Assembly (NCBI GenBank): GCA_021307315.1
Contig: JAJSPD010000071.1
Span: forward strand, 167,416 to 231,415
From: Bisporella sp. PMI_857
Taxonomy: Eukaryota > Ascomycota > Leotiomycetes > Helotiales > Helotiaceae
Length of the DNA stretch: 64,000 nucleotides
Direction: 5' to 3'
Position numbers and translations under genes: made by a program. The notes under the pieces were generated by a model, which was not told where the DNA came from, made no database searches, and was given only the letters and a program-made list of their open reading frames with translations. Numbering within the stretch: position 1 is the stretch's first letter; each line of letters starts with the position of its first letter. This document shows, in pieces, positions 33,671 to 45,605 of this stretch.

Positions 33671-36611
33671 TCAACTTGGCATATTCCAGAGGAAGTCTAA
33701 TGATCCAATCTCAAATCCGGTCTGAGATTGCGGGCCACCTAGTTCAAAAGGCGCAATTCCTGGGTCGAATGGTTGTACCAGCCAGTCATCTAAAAACCCT
33801 CTGTCTTCACCCCTGAGTTCCAAAGAAGGATTTAACCTTGTATTTTGCAGGTGGTTGAAGAGGGAGGGATTCACGTTGATACCTTCAATTTGAGATGCGG
33901 GCAAATAGGAGGCTTGTTGGTTTACAGCCAGATTATTCATTCCTTGCGACGTAGAAGAGTTTCCAATTTGCCCATCGCGGCTAAGTGATGTGACAAAATT
34001 GGCCCGAAAGCGTTTGACATGTCGAGCGAGCAATGTGCCATACCGGGCGCTCAGGTGCATTTCGTCAAGGCGTTGATTGCTCTGCAACGCCTGAATACAC
34101 TCGTCAAGCACGCCAAGGCTAACATGCAAATCATGGTTGCCGACCCCCAGGCTGATAGCTTTGAGGAGGAAAATGGACGCCGAGATTACGCGTAAGTAGA
34201 TTCGTACAGGTGCATAACAGAGAGTGCCGGCCTTGGACAAATATACCGTCTTTCTTAGAATCTGACAAGCCGCATCAATGACCTCGGCGTTGAATGCGCG
34301 GTCATTCCCGCTAACATTTGTAAAGAAGACCCCCTTTCGTGTCGAGGAGCCGTCACTGGCTATATCCTGAGCCTGTGCTCGTTCGACAACCGCTTGAATT
34401 GCAATGGAGTTGATATATAAACGGATATAGTGATACTCAATGAAGAGAAGATCATGCATTGAGTCCGAAATTCCTGTCAAAATTTATTATATAAAACTAC
34501 AGCATGAACTAGCATTGCCTAAGTTCAAATTGTGAGTGTAGCAAAAGCCATCTTTCAGGGCAGATTCCGAAATCATTCCCGGGCTTCGCTAAAAAAGTGA
34601 CCATGTTTTTAAGACTTACCTTCAAGTTTGTTCGCTTTTGCGTAAATTTGTTTAATAAGTGGCTGGAAATGATTAAGGAGGCTGTTATAGCGTCCGCTCA
34701 ATAGTAGTTGCCGTGTTATATCTGCGGAAGGGAAGCACATATCTGTTACTGTCTCCATCAACTTTGTCATTTCGTACCAACAAGACATGATTGTTTGCCA
34801 TTGCTGTACCTGCGTCGTCATTAATGGTGAAGGTGATCGGTCACGCATTAAAGGTGGAGCAGTCTCTGGGAGTAGCGTTGTACAGCCTATGCGCATTGCC
34901 AGCTGGTTCACATATACATATAAGAGCATGCGAACTCTCATCCGGCGAACCTTGGAGACATTATTTTCGTCTGATACTCTAGAGAATGCATCCTGATCAG
35001 AGAAGATGCCTAGTTCATGTGCCAAAGTTGTTGCAGCACCGACCAGCATCCATGACATACGATCTGAGCGTTTTGCTGGCTCGAATACCTGAATAGGCGC
35101 CATCAGCAACGTTCATATGACATTGATTGTGATAATGTGTGATACTATCTCCTGATTGGACATACTTCTTCTCGCCACCTGTACAATGCCGAATGCTCCT
35201 CAACTTCCTGCCTTTCAATACTCTCAGGCGCGTCAGGTGCTGCAAGCAAGGCACAGTCCCAGCCTTCGCTTTTGGGAGGGAAATGTAAGGATCGAGGATG
35301 CCATTCTGTCATCAATAAAAAGCTCTCAATTGTCCCCAGAGTGCGCGTCTTCGCCGTGGATATCTTTTCCTGGCCAAATATGACCCTGCTAATCTGAAAT
35401 GGTTTAGTTCATGCTTAAGCCTATAGCTGAGAATACCTACAAGGTGCTCCAAATGTCCCCATAAGCAGCCATGAATGAAGTGTCCCCGAGCAATGCCTCC
35501 TAAGCCTGGAAGAATGTGAACTCGAGAAGAGATAGATAGGATAGTACAGCATAACAACGTCTCCTCAGTCACAAGAGTTAAATGGTTGCTGTGGGAAGAG
35601 TAATAATCTGTGATGATAGGAGAATAAGGCGCACAATTTTTGAAGAAGCTAATCAAGGATTGACGTTAGGGCACTCCGAATTGCATATGATTATTGGGGT
35701 TCTCACAGATCAACATATGTCACAGCTTCTCGAGCACTGAGCCAGCCTTGCTTGACGAAGCGACAGCGGTTCCAGAGCTGAAGTACGTCTTGACTCACGA
35801 CAGAGAGTTGATGCAAAGGAGGAGGACCAGGTGCTGTGGAGTAAGGGGTTTCATGCCGGACTGAATCTTGGGTGCTCTGGTTATTATCAGCATCATTGAA
35901 GCCAAGGTTGGCAATTTCTTCTTGCTGAGTTCCATCTTGATCTCCAGAATCAATTGGCTGTTCAACTGCCTTGAATAGCAAGCCCAATGCATCATTTGAT
36001 GACGAGACAATGGTCCGCATAAGAGTCTGGCTCATACTCTGGCGCCTTTGTCCCGACTCTTCGATAGACCTAGAAGGAGAGGCAGAGGCGTTGGACAGTG
36101 ATCCACCAGTATTACTGCCACCTTGGTATCCAGGTGGGGAACTGCCTGGAAACGACGTCGTGTCAATCAATGCAGAGGTGCTAGCACTCGCTTCTCGCCG
36201 GGGGTCTCCGTCCATCCTCGAGTTGTTTGCACCTCCTGTTGTTGCCTGAGCTTCATTTGGTAGGGATTTGGCACTTTTAGAAAGCGAGATTTTTATGTTC
36301 TCTCGCTTTGACCTAGTAGGTGTGAACTCGCAAACCCTGCGCTCCCTTCTGCATTTGACACTGCAACTTCCTATTAGCCAACGTGCAGGCCCCAAGTCAA
36401 TGCAGGATAGGACTAGAAGTCACCATATTGGCTGCGCCGAAGGCCCGTCGCTCGCTGGCAGCTGTTCACATTTGGTTTTAGTTCTCCGGCATTGTATACA
36501 AGCTTTGTATGCACGCTTAAACTTGCGGGTGGGACGTAAATGGTCAGAATTCTGATTATTGGATGCATCACCTAGCCCAACGGCGGGAGCCGTCACTCTG
36601 ATAGCATCCAT
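33671..36611 (-). CDS. Zn2Cys6 transcription factor
   Basis: Six exons (transcript order 36611-36424, 36360-35707, 35648-35441, 35393-35166, 35088-34620, 34473-33671) give 849 aa. The zinc cluster reads C38-x2-C41-x6-C48-x14-C63-x2-C66-x6-C73 (ACIQCRRTKTKC, then CVKCRRERRVC). The first intron splits the codon of Cys63, and only the acceptor at 36361 (TTGCAG) restores the C-x2-C pair. A Ser/Asn-rich linker follows, then the fungal transcription factor homology region (EVFEPAKRSDRMSWMLVG, then THELGIF-like AHELGIF). It sits at the left edge of the aromatic-degradation gene group and is a candidate regulator of the adjacent permease and enzymes; that is inference from position. Confidence 0.9.
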
Positions 36612-37518
36612 GGTTCTATTCTGGGATGCAACATCAGGATACTTTCCGTATGGTTGTGGGGTCTAGAGCTGTGAGCAGACGTGTGGTGTCGTGTCGTAAA
36701 CAAAATCGGATAAACGTGGGAATGTGCGGATATTTAAGTCCGGGTCGAAATGCGGGGACAGCGACCAGGGTTTTCTGGGCATGGGGCTGCCTTGGCTGTT
36801 TCTGGAAGGGCAGATGACCAGTTCCCCACCAGTTGTGTTATTGCTTACATAAGAAACATACCTGATGGGGCATTTCGCAAAATTTACAGGCTATGTTACA
36901 GGGTTTAACTCTATAGGCAGCGCTGAACTTAAGCTTGTAATATTAAACCAAAAAAAAAGAAAAAAATTCAATTAATAGTTTGTTATCGACTAGTTATAGA
37001 CAAGTTACTAGTAAATTTGCCTTACGGTATGTGTTTTATTAAGCGAAAACATACCTGGTGAGGAACTTGAACCTACCTGGTCATCTACCACTCTCTGTTT
37101 TTGCTTTGCGAAAGGATTTCAGAATGTAAGTGTGTCCTCCAATTTAAACCGATTCATTCCTTAGCTAAGTATCATGAAAAAGGCAGATGTCGGCTTATGG
37201 AATATGTAGTTAAATATCATGGAGAGTAATCCCTTTGGTTACACGCCAAACTGTTTGATTTTCCAGTTGATATTAGGGGATGAATTTTGACTAGCTTATT
37301 ACGTTTTTCACTTAACCGTATGTTTACACAATTGGAGCACAAGCCCATAGACTTATCGTTTACAGTATAACCTGACTTCTTGCTTATTGAAAATGGTATA
37401 ATATCAAGATATCGATTACGATGAAAATAATTGAGTGGTAGTAGCTGGTGCTACAATCAGCTTCTCATTTCCTAGCTGTAGATTCCCACTTCCGCAAGTC
37501 AGAGAAACCTTGCAATGG
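36612..37518. other. Intergenic, no gene seen
   Basis: Upstream of the regulator and downstream of the permease. AT-rich, with an A-rich tract at 36950-36968. No supported open frame. Confidence 0.5.
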
Positions 37519-39267
37519 TTATGTAATGTATCTGAATTTCGGGTGCTTGTCACTAAGCTCCGTAAGGTCTAATGCCTCGCTCGCATCGATAGGGCCTGTA
37601 TCTGCATCTCTCTTCTTATTCTCACGCTCAAGCTTAAAATGAAGACCTAAGGCCAATATACAGATGAGGCCAGTGAAGGCGCATCCAATTGCGCAACCTT
37701 TAACAAAATAGGGTCTACATTGTGCAGGTCAGTACCCGTTGAGAATTGGTGACGCAGAAGTGATATATGAATGACTTCTTACCGGTCTTCTTTGGGGAAC
37801 ATTGCACTGCTAAGAAACGAGCTCGTTTGCCCGAATATCGCGAGTACAGAGAGACCCGCTCCACGCTTTGACTCACCCCCTTGATTATTCAGCAGCCAGG
37901 CAATATTCATTGCAAGTGCAGGAAAGACACCACAGCATGCAAGCCATATGCCGAGATAGCGGACGCTGTTGTACTTTGTATCTTCCAGAGTAGCCAGAAG
38001 TAGATAACCAATGGCTCCCAAAAATGAAAAGCCTGCAACGACAAAGCCTCTATTACCATATTTGTCGCTACAGAATGCTACTAAAACGCACAGAATAAAT
38101 GCTGCAAGATATGGTGGAGCTGTAAGTCCCTGAGCTTGAATGCTAGTGTAGCCAAGGTTTTGAACAATAGTGGGCAGGAAGTTTGAGAGCCCCGCAAAGG
38201 AATAATTGCAGCAAAAATGTATTAATGCGTGCACATAGTTTTGATAGTCCGAAAGACCTGCGGTGACTTGTTTCCAGTTGAGCTTGCTCTTGGCAGTAGT
38301 ATCCCGAGTATGCATGCGTTCCACTGCCCTCGTCTGCTCGTCCTCGGAGAGAAATTTGGCAGTGTTTGGGGAATCCGGAAGGAAAAAGTAGACTATTGGA
38401 GCAAATGCGATTGTCGGAGCTCCCTCTGAGAGATATCAGCTTTGATTTGAGATCAGGAGCAACCCAAACTCACCGATGATGAAGAGTAAACGCCACGGCT
38501 CGAGGGATCCTTTGATGTGGGTAATCCCATAGGCCAGTGATGCTGCAAAACAGTTTGCCAGTGGAGACATGCCCGTTAACAGAGCAACCCTGAGGCCTAA
38601 CTCTTTTCGCTGGTAGAAAATAGAAAGGTAGAAGGGAGCCCCTGCGCCAAAACCTGCCTCTAACACTCCTAAAAAGGCCCGTGAAATAGCCAGTCCTGCC
38701 ATATTTGTAGCAGCTCCAGCAGACATTGCTGCGACGCCCCAGCTATAAAAAGATTAGTCGAGACCACATCCTGTTCCTCCCTTCCTCTACTTCGACTTAC
38801 CAAATACAAATAATAGTCACATATATGTGTGCTGGAAAGATCTTCCACAGTAATGTTGCCCATTCAAATAGCGTGTAACAAATATAGAATGAGTTGAGAA
38901 CCCAGGCCCACTAAATCTCGTCAACGAAACATAAGAGCTGCGATGGCTCAGAGAAACTGAACACACCTGTGAACTACTCAATCCTAAATCGTCTTGGGCG
39001 CCAGCTGTTTTGGCATTGCCAATATTTCCACGATCGATATAAGATAGCACGTAAAGAATGCAAACAATCCAAAGCATATTTCGATCGTACTAGTCATACA
39101 TGAGTAACTACCATCATTAAGGGAGGAGATGTAGAAACCTTTTTTACGAAGTAATCCTGTTGTTTAGCATCGATCAGGACATGGGCCGATTCCTTCTGTA
39201 ATGTACTGGCTACCTCAGCATGGGTTGCTTCGCAGGCAGAGCCTATTTTGACCGACATATCTGTCAT
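37519..39267 (-). CDS. MFS transporter, Dal5/anion:cation symporter type
   Basis: Six exons (transcript order 39267-39139, 39089-38967, 38910-38801, 38742-38474, 38425-37783, 37714-37519) give 489 aa. Signatures are YVLSYIDRGNIGNAKTAG in helix 1, RAFLGVLEAGFGAGAPFYLS in helix 4 and loop, and RLLFIIEGAPTI across the fourth intron. Twelve helices are apparent; the C-terminal tail is charged. Members of this group import organic acids, including aromatic acids and vitamins. Placed directly beside the enzymes of the gentisate route, it is a good candidate for uptake of an aromatic carboxylate, though this is inferred from context. Confidence 0.9.
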
Positions 39268-40887
39268 AGGAATAGAAATATTAACTATTAGCCTTGAAAT
39301 GATAGGAAGAAGGACAAGCAAGATTATTGTGTATGCAGGGAAATTCGAAAGGGTTAACGTGAGGATCTCATGCTTTATTCTATTACGGTTGTATATCAAA
39401 TTACTAATTTATGGTGCAACTACGTTTCGTGGGAATCCTGGGGCATGCGGAGGGGGGTGCGGGGTTGTTCCGGTTCACTACTTTGGAACAAGTTTCATGC
39501 AAGCGTTCGAATATTTTGGGTTATGTGTGGAGTTATTCCTAGTTCACGAATTGGAACATCCGGGCGTATCCGGCTCTGCAATATCCATAATTTTCGTTCT
39601 GCTCCATCAATATCCGTAGTTATCCATCTCGAATTTTCATAGCATATTACCTCAAAATAAGTTTTCACTATTATTTCAGTCTTGCGCCTGGATATGCAAT
39701 ATGAATGACTTTCTTATCTTAGCCAAAATTGACTAAGTAAATGCCTTCTCTATTCCCTTGAGGTTTTCAGCATTCCTAAATCACAACACCCTCAGCCTGT
39801 TATTTCTAGGGCAGTTTTGTGACTAAGCTTGCCAATAGCTCCAGGGGAATCTACAGCTGCTTATTATGTACCAGCGTTTTGCTAGATCGGTCCTGCAGAG
39901 TCATCTGAATAGTTCACTGTAGCACATGCTACTATTTCTTTTGGGGAATTTTATGATGAACATCCGTATGGTAATAAAGGACTTCACGGATTCCTACTCC
40001 AGAAAGACCATGTGTACGATGTGAAGCTGCTATATCCGAACTTAACCTTACACGCGCAATGAAATATGATAAACTTACGGGTATCCCCAAGGTCTGAAAT
40101 GTGATTCAAAGCACTTATAATTAAGTATCTGTATGCTACCATGCCTAATCTCCTCGATTGTCATATTAGGAATACAGATCGAGCATCGAGCAAGGAAAAG
40201 ACTCTGTCCTACACCCAAAGATCCTATTTCTCCTAGAGCAAGAAGCTTTTTATCAAGTTGTAAATTGAGGCTTTAAAGTAGAAGGAACCCCATAATTCTT
40301 GTCACTGATGTGAATGAGCAGGCTTATCCTCGCTTTTATGGATGGCTGGTCTCGTAGTTATATTCATTATTCAGGATATGTTTTGGGATTATTCTTGACC
40401 AATTTTATGTGCCCCCATTTACAAATCATTCTGAGCAAAGGCCAAACGTTATGTCACGACATATCCCTACGATTGTAACTCTTAGTGTCTAGGCTGTTGA
40501 TTTTCCGGGCCGGAAATCCGCGGTTAACTTTGGGCGTGGTTCCGTTACTGTCACTAATCTTAGCCGCAAGCCCACATTGATGCAAGACCTGTGCGGAGGA
40601 AGCTTGTAACTACCAAAAAACATGAGGGGGTGGATGCTAATGTGATCTAGCTGCCGTGTAGGTCTTTCATGGCTCACCATATGTAGTCCTCGGTTATAGG
40701 CGGACTTGATTCAAATGCAATGGAGGGCTTAGCACTCCATGGATATAGATACTACTCACAAGAGGACTCATAAAGAGACCCTCTGATCCTGCAGAATATC
40801 TCTCAATCTACACAGATTGAAGCTTCAACAAAACCTCTATTCCGCTGACTAGCTGCATTATCATACACCCACCTGACCACTGCAAGT
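39268..40887. other. Divergent intergenic region (permease / lyase)
   Basis: 1.6 kb without a supported gene, separating two divergently transcribed genes. It contains the 13-bp palindrome TTCCGGGCCGGAA at 40503-40515, followed closely by CCGCGG, about 375 bases upstream of the lyase start. Such CCGG/CGG pairs are the usual half-sites of Zn2Cys6 factors, but no experiment supports binding. Confidence 0.45.
40503..40523. promoter_or_regulatory. Candidate Zn2Cys6 binding palindrome
   Basis: TTCCGGGCCGGAA reads the same on both strands except for the central base, and CCGCGG follows after AAT-type spacing. It is the only GC-rich palindrome in this AT-rich intergenic region. Function is inferred from half-site resemblance only. 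Confidence 0.3.
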
Positions 40888-41992
40888 ATGACGGCCAATA
40901 TTGTCAATACACACAAATACCCATTTAAATTCGACCCACCTATTGTTATGAAGCCAGGCAAAGCTGGTGAGCTATTTATTATCACTTTAAAGCAGCTATT
41001 CTGACGAGAGCAATATAGGGGTTACACAGGATATCACAGTTACCATCAAGAATGTTCGCGGTCGAATCCCATCTATTCAGGCATCCCGCCTTCGCACCAT
41101 GATGCTTGAGGCCCACAGCGATCCCTCCAAAATTCTCGCTCACGTTTGCGCTACGGATGGTTTGACTTCGCGTCTTATTGAAGAAGCTGGTCAGCCTATG
41201 ATCTTCCTCGCCGGGTATGCCGTCGCCTCGTCATATGGACTCCCAGATACGGGTTATATCGCGATGCAGGAGATATGCGACAAGATACAAGAGGCTGTTC
41301 GCCAGGTTAGCGTCCCGGTAATGGCTGATGGTGACACTGGGTATGGATCGCCCATGAACGTTCATCGAACTGTGCAGAATTACGCTCTTGCTGGTGCAGC
41401 TGGAGTTATGATCGAAGATCAAACCTGGCCCAAAAGATGTGGCCACACAAAAGGAAAAGCCGTCGTATCGCGCGGTGAAGCATACGCCCGTATTCAGGCT
41501 GCCTGTGACGCTCGTGACGAAGGACTTGACATATTCATCCTTGCTCGTACTGACGCCTTGATTCATGGATGGGAAGAAGCGATAGCTAGGGTACATGAGT
41601 TTGTAAGAATTGGCGTTGATGCAGTGTTCATTGAGGCGCTTCCGGACCGCGCTTCAATGCTAAGAGCTGTAAAGGAGGCAGGGGTTCCAATATTTGCCAA
41701 CATTATTGAAGGTGGAAAAACAGAAAACCTCTCCGCGAAAGATCTTGCAGAAATGGGCTTCTGTGCAGTTGCTTATCCTTGGACACTTGTTGCGAACAAT
41801 CTTGCAAACACAAGAAGAACACTAGAAAACATCAAAAAAAGTATGACTGAAGGAGCGCCACCCGAGATTCTGAGCTTTGATGAAGTGTGCCTTGGGGTTG
41901 GATTTAATAAATATTGGGAAAGGGAAGAACGTTACAGATATAATGAAGAAAACCTGGTAAACCCTGTAAGAAAGGTATTAAATGGGCATTAA
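40888..41992 (+). CDS. Isocitrate lyase / PEP mutase superfamily lyase
   Basis: Exons 40888-40966 and 41019-41992 give 350 aa. The first exon was found from an ATG whose frame runs into the donor at 40967 and continues in phase. The Mg-binding motif DGDTGYG starts at Asp130, and the catalytic loop PKRCGHTKGK carries Cys167, which marks the C-C lyases (2-methylisocitrate lyase, oxaloacetate hydrolase and dimethylmalate lyase-like) and not PEP mutases, where that Cys is absent. It lacks the long insert of glyoxylate-cycle isocitrate lyase. It could cleave a C4-C6 hydroxy-diacid. In this gene group it might handle a product of ring cleavage, but no known gentisate route requires such a step. There is no mitochondrial or peroxisomal signal that I can see. 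Confidence 0.88.
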
Positions 41993-42097
41993 GCATCATG
42001 GTACGAACATCTAAGAATAAGAGCCTTTCGCCCACATAATATATAGACTATTCTGCAGACTGGAATCTAGATAGGAATATTGTTTGCTTGTTTAACG

Positions 42098-43735
42098 CTA
42101 CTTAGGAATCGAGATTTCTCTAATCAATCCTGAGACCTCCACCTCCCAAGCCTTCTGCATAGCTTTTTCTGCGTCATAACCATATGCCCACCACTGTGTC
42201 ACAGGATCGCTCCATTGATTTGCACTGGTCAAAAAGTGCTTGCCTTCTACCTCTGCTTGCATAGAAATGTCTCGTGCCCGCTGTTCAGGCCCATCTGCAA
42301 AGTGCCACAAAAGGCCGTTTGCTAGACTAGCCTCTTGCATCTGACTTGTGCGAGCCATTCGCTCCTTTTCAAATACCCCCAAAGCAAAAGATATTTCATT
42401 GCGGTCAGATACAAGATCAAGAGCCTTGGCCAGAGCAGCCCCGTCTTCCACCGCCATAGCCGCGCCCTGAGACATGTATGGAACCATGGCATGAGCAGCG
42501 TCACCAAGTATGAGCACTTTCCTTGAAGGAGAAATCCAAGTTGGAAGGATTTGCCCATTCATTAGTGGCCATTTTATAGTCTTTTCAATCATGTGAATAA
42601 TCTTTGTCAGTCTGCAAGCCAATTAACTTTCTAAGATCATTTCGCACTGAAGTTAGGATCTTACTGCGGGTCCCAACCAGCGAACTCTTTTCTCATTTCA
42701 TTCACAGCGTGATCGCTATTCCAAGTACCGGGATCAGATTCGTCGACATGGGAAAGGACCATATTGAATGATTCTCCTGCCGCTATGCAATACGTCATAA
42801 CATGTCGTTTTTCTCCAATCCAAATATTGAGCGATGGCTTACTTAGCAGCCAAGAGATATCAGGGTCTTCTTTGATCCTTTCAGCATCAACAGTTGCCCG
42901 ATATGCCGCAAAACCTGAACTTCTTGGGGGCCGTTCAACCCCAAGAATTCGCTGACGAGCGATTGATTTAACTCCTGTATCTACTCAGTATGATGCCATA
43001 TATATTTAGTTGACTCACCATCCGCTGCTACGACTAGATCTGCTGATAGTAGAGCTCCACTTGAAAGTTGTACTGATGGAATGTCTAGATCATAGTCGAT
43101 CACTCTACAGCCCACTCTTACGTCAACACCAAGCTGTATGGCTCTTTGATGTAAAGCCTCATGAAAATGTGCTCTGTGTACAACATAATAAGGCGCTCCA
43201 AAATTCTCAGAAAAGTCTGGTATGAGCTTCGTGTAACCGATAGTTGAGCCATTCTCCCATCGCCGGAAAGTCATTCCTTGAGGTGCGACTGCCTTGTCTT
43301 TTAGCAAGGCACATACCCCCCATCGATTCAAAAGCCGACTGGAGTTTGACGGAATCTGAATTCCCGCCCCGACCTAAAGAAGATTGGCTACAGATACAGA
43401 CTGGGGAACACACAACGTACTTCTCCTAGTTCGGCCGCCTGCTCTAAAACAGTCACGGAATGCCCTCGCCTTGCCAACGCAATCGAAGTCGCCAACCCCC
43501 CCAGACCAGCCCCAACAATGACAATATTCAGTTTGATCTTTGATTGGTTACAGACTTCTAGATCCGTCTGACGAAGACCCTGGTTTTCTAAAAATCGGAG
43601 GGCGTTCGAAGGGTATGAGACAGATGGAATTGATCCAAGCTTCCGAGTGGTTTCAATCCCGTTGCTTGGTATTGCGGCCTTGCTAAGTGTTTCTGGATCA
43701 AAGCCGTTGCCATTTGAAACATTGACTGCCGGCAT
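42098..43735 (-). CDS. FAD-dependent aromatic monooxygenase (salicylate hydroxylase-like)
   Basis: A flavin hydroxylase of the salicylate/3-hydroxybenzoate hydroxylase group. Exons (transcript order) 43735-43421, 43373-43019, 42974-42665 and 42611-42098 give 497 aa. The GxGxxG motif (VGAGLGG, residues 75-80) is followed by EVGAGIQIPSN; the DG motif (VVAADG) spans the second intron; the GD motif is LGDAAHAMVPYMSQG (Gly363-Asp364). It has about 70 residues before the FAD motif, longer than in bacterial relatives and without a clear targeting signal. It is divergent from gentisate dioxygenase, with a shared 395-bp promoter, which points to production of gentisate from a monohydroxybenzoate. Catechol-forming salicylate 1-hydroxylase activity is the alternative. 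Confidence 0.9.
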
Positions 43736-44130
43736 ATTTTGACGTTGATATCAAAGTGATGTTAGATTCTTGTATGGACATACGCTCTGTACACATGTGT
43801 TTTCATTTGCATATTAACATATTTTGTGAGGATCCTTTATTTTACGGGAATCATCATAAGGATTGGATTTCTGGATATCTACCATGATGGATCTCTTGCT
43901 CGTCCCTATTTTGTGGGGCTCTGGCGCTGCCGTTCCTTCCCCGATCGGGTAATCATCGGGTCGGGATCACCGCTCTAGTTTATACTCAGCTGTGATACGT
44001 AGAGCGATTGCAATTTGGAAATAATATAGAGCAATGTGAATTTTTTTTTTTATTAATATCTGTGCAAGCAGTGGTGTGCAGCTTTTAATGGGCAGAAAAG
44101 TATCCCAATTACTGCGGTCTAAATTTTACA
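43736..44130. promoter_or_regulatory. Shared divergent promoter, monooxygenase / gentisate dioxygenase
   Basis: 395 bases between the two start codons. It contains the inverted repeat CCCGATCGGG at 43940-43949 (CCG and CGG half-sites with 2-bp spacing) followed by ATCGGGTCGGGATC. A T-rich tract at 44041-44051 lies 80 bases before the dioxygenase start. The arrangement would allow co-regulation by one Zn2Cys6 factor; this is inference. Confidence 0.45.
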
Positions 44131-45237
44131 ATGTCTTCTATGACCAAGATCCAAACGGCACAGGGTCTATCTACACTCTCTCGGGATGATGACACCGAGA
44201 GTATGTTATCTGATTTGCATAAACTTCAAACCAAGCCTCTCTGGACACAGATGTCTAGACTAAACCCACCGCTTCCCAACCCTAAGGCGACACCACATTT
44301 GTGGAAATATGACGATATACGGCCGCACTTGCTACGTGCCGGCGAGCTCGTGTCCGAGAAACAAGCTGAGCGAAGAGTTCTCATGCTCATTAACCCCGCA
44401 AGAGGTATGTATACTTATATAACTTGGCAAAACAGCTAAGAACCTGTTAGATGCGCCATATACCACCGACACAGTGTATGCTGGATTACAGTTGGTAATG
44501 CCAAATGAAACGGCACCAGCTCATAGGCATACTGCCTTTGCCATGCGCTTCATTATTGAGGGTAGTGGTGGTTTCACAGCCGTTCATGGTCGCCGGATCA
44601 AGATGCAACGTGGGGATGTCATTTTGACCCCAACCTGGAATTGGCACGATCATGGCAAGGATGGGTCAGGTCCAATGATTTGGCTTGATGGTCTTGATTT
44701 ACCCAATTTCGTACACTTCCCGGTGCATTTTGTTGAACACTACAAGGATCCCCGATACCCAGCTGAAAATGTGGATTCATCGTCCTCACCAATCGTTTTC
44801 CCATGGGCTCAAATGAAAGCTAGGCTAGATGCTAAGAATGAGGACTATGTAATAGAACATTATCTCAAAATCGACGGAAGTGAAGGTTAGTATGAATCGT
44901 TATGCATATATCCTGCTTCTGACATGGATTGTTAGTGAGCAAGACCCTGGGTGGTCGTGCTGAGAAGCTTGCACTCGGAAGAAGCTCAACTCCGACCCTA
45001 GAAACAGCTTCATCTGTCTACCATGTGGTTGAGGGTTCCGGGAAAACTATCGTAGGTGAGAAAATGATCGAGTGGGAGAAAGGTGATACTTTTTGTATAC
45101 CCGCTTGGCATAAATATCAACATTTTGCGAATGTTCGGGAGACATCATACCTGTATCGTTTTGATGATACGCCTATGCTTAAGGCTTTAGGTTTTTACCG
45201 AAACGAAACTATGGATGTAGAGTCTTTGGTTTCTTGA
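44131..45237 (+). CDS. Gentisate 1,2-dioxygenase
   Basis: Opens the ring of gentisate (2,5-dihydroxybenzoate) to maleylpyruvate using Fe(II). Exons 44131-44404, 44451-44885 and 44936-45237 give 336 aa, a normal length. The bicupin pattern is clear: PLWTQMSRLNPP, then PHLWKYDDIRPHLLRAGELV, then APAHRHTAFAMRFIIEG with His116 and His118 as iron ligands, then TPTWNWHDHGKDG supplying the third His, then GLDLPNF. The second cupin has YHVVEGSGKTIVGEK and DTFCIPAWHKYQHF. It is the most specific enzyme in the group and defines the pathway. Confidence 0.95.
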
Positions 45238-45605
45238 TCAAGTGCTGTAATGGATGTCGTCATTGTAGATAACAGGAATAGATATTATTATCCACAATAT
45301 TTGGTTGGATCGTGGCTTCCATTTGACCATGACTTTGAAGACAATAAGGGTTGAAAATATTGTACTTAGCAATTGGTTTCATACCTGTAGCATTAGTTTC
45401 TCGATTAGAAGTTAAAACTTAAAATTTTCATGCTTATCAATTCTTCGTACTCTCTTTATTCAAGGACGATTGTTGTTCTTGAAAACACAATGATATATAG
45501 CAAACATCACATTGTGCTCAATAAAAATTTCGTATTAGGCGCAAAGGGGTTATAGTTATATATTGACCTATCTATTAATAACGAAGATTATTTATCATTA
45601 ATTTA
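45238..45605. other. Convergent intergenic region
   Basis: AT-rich 3' flanks of two convergent genes. No gene or repeat seen. Confidence 0.6.

Noticed and set aside
36361..36423. Alternative acceptor six to nine bases earlier (TAATAG) in the first intron of the Zn2Cys6 gene
   Set aside because: It puts the second exon out of frame; only the TTGCAG acceptor gives the C-x2-C pair of the zinc cluster.
37021..37100. Possible tRNA (a GGTTCAAG-like B-box on the minus strand)
   Set aside because: The B-box spacing is off by one and no matching A-box or cloverleaf can be formed around it.
42098..45237. Interpretation as a catechol (salicylate 1-hydroxylase plus catechol dioxygenase) route
   Set aside because: The ring-opening enzyme present is clearly a gentisate-type bicupin and no intradiol catechol dioxygenase is in the window.
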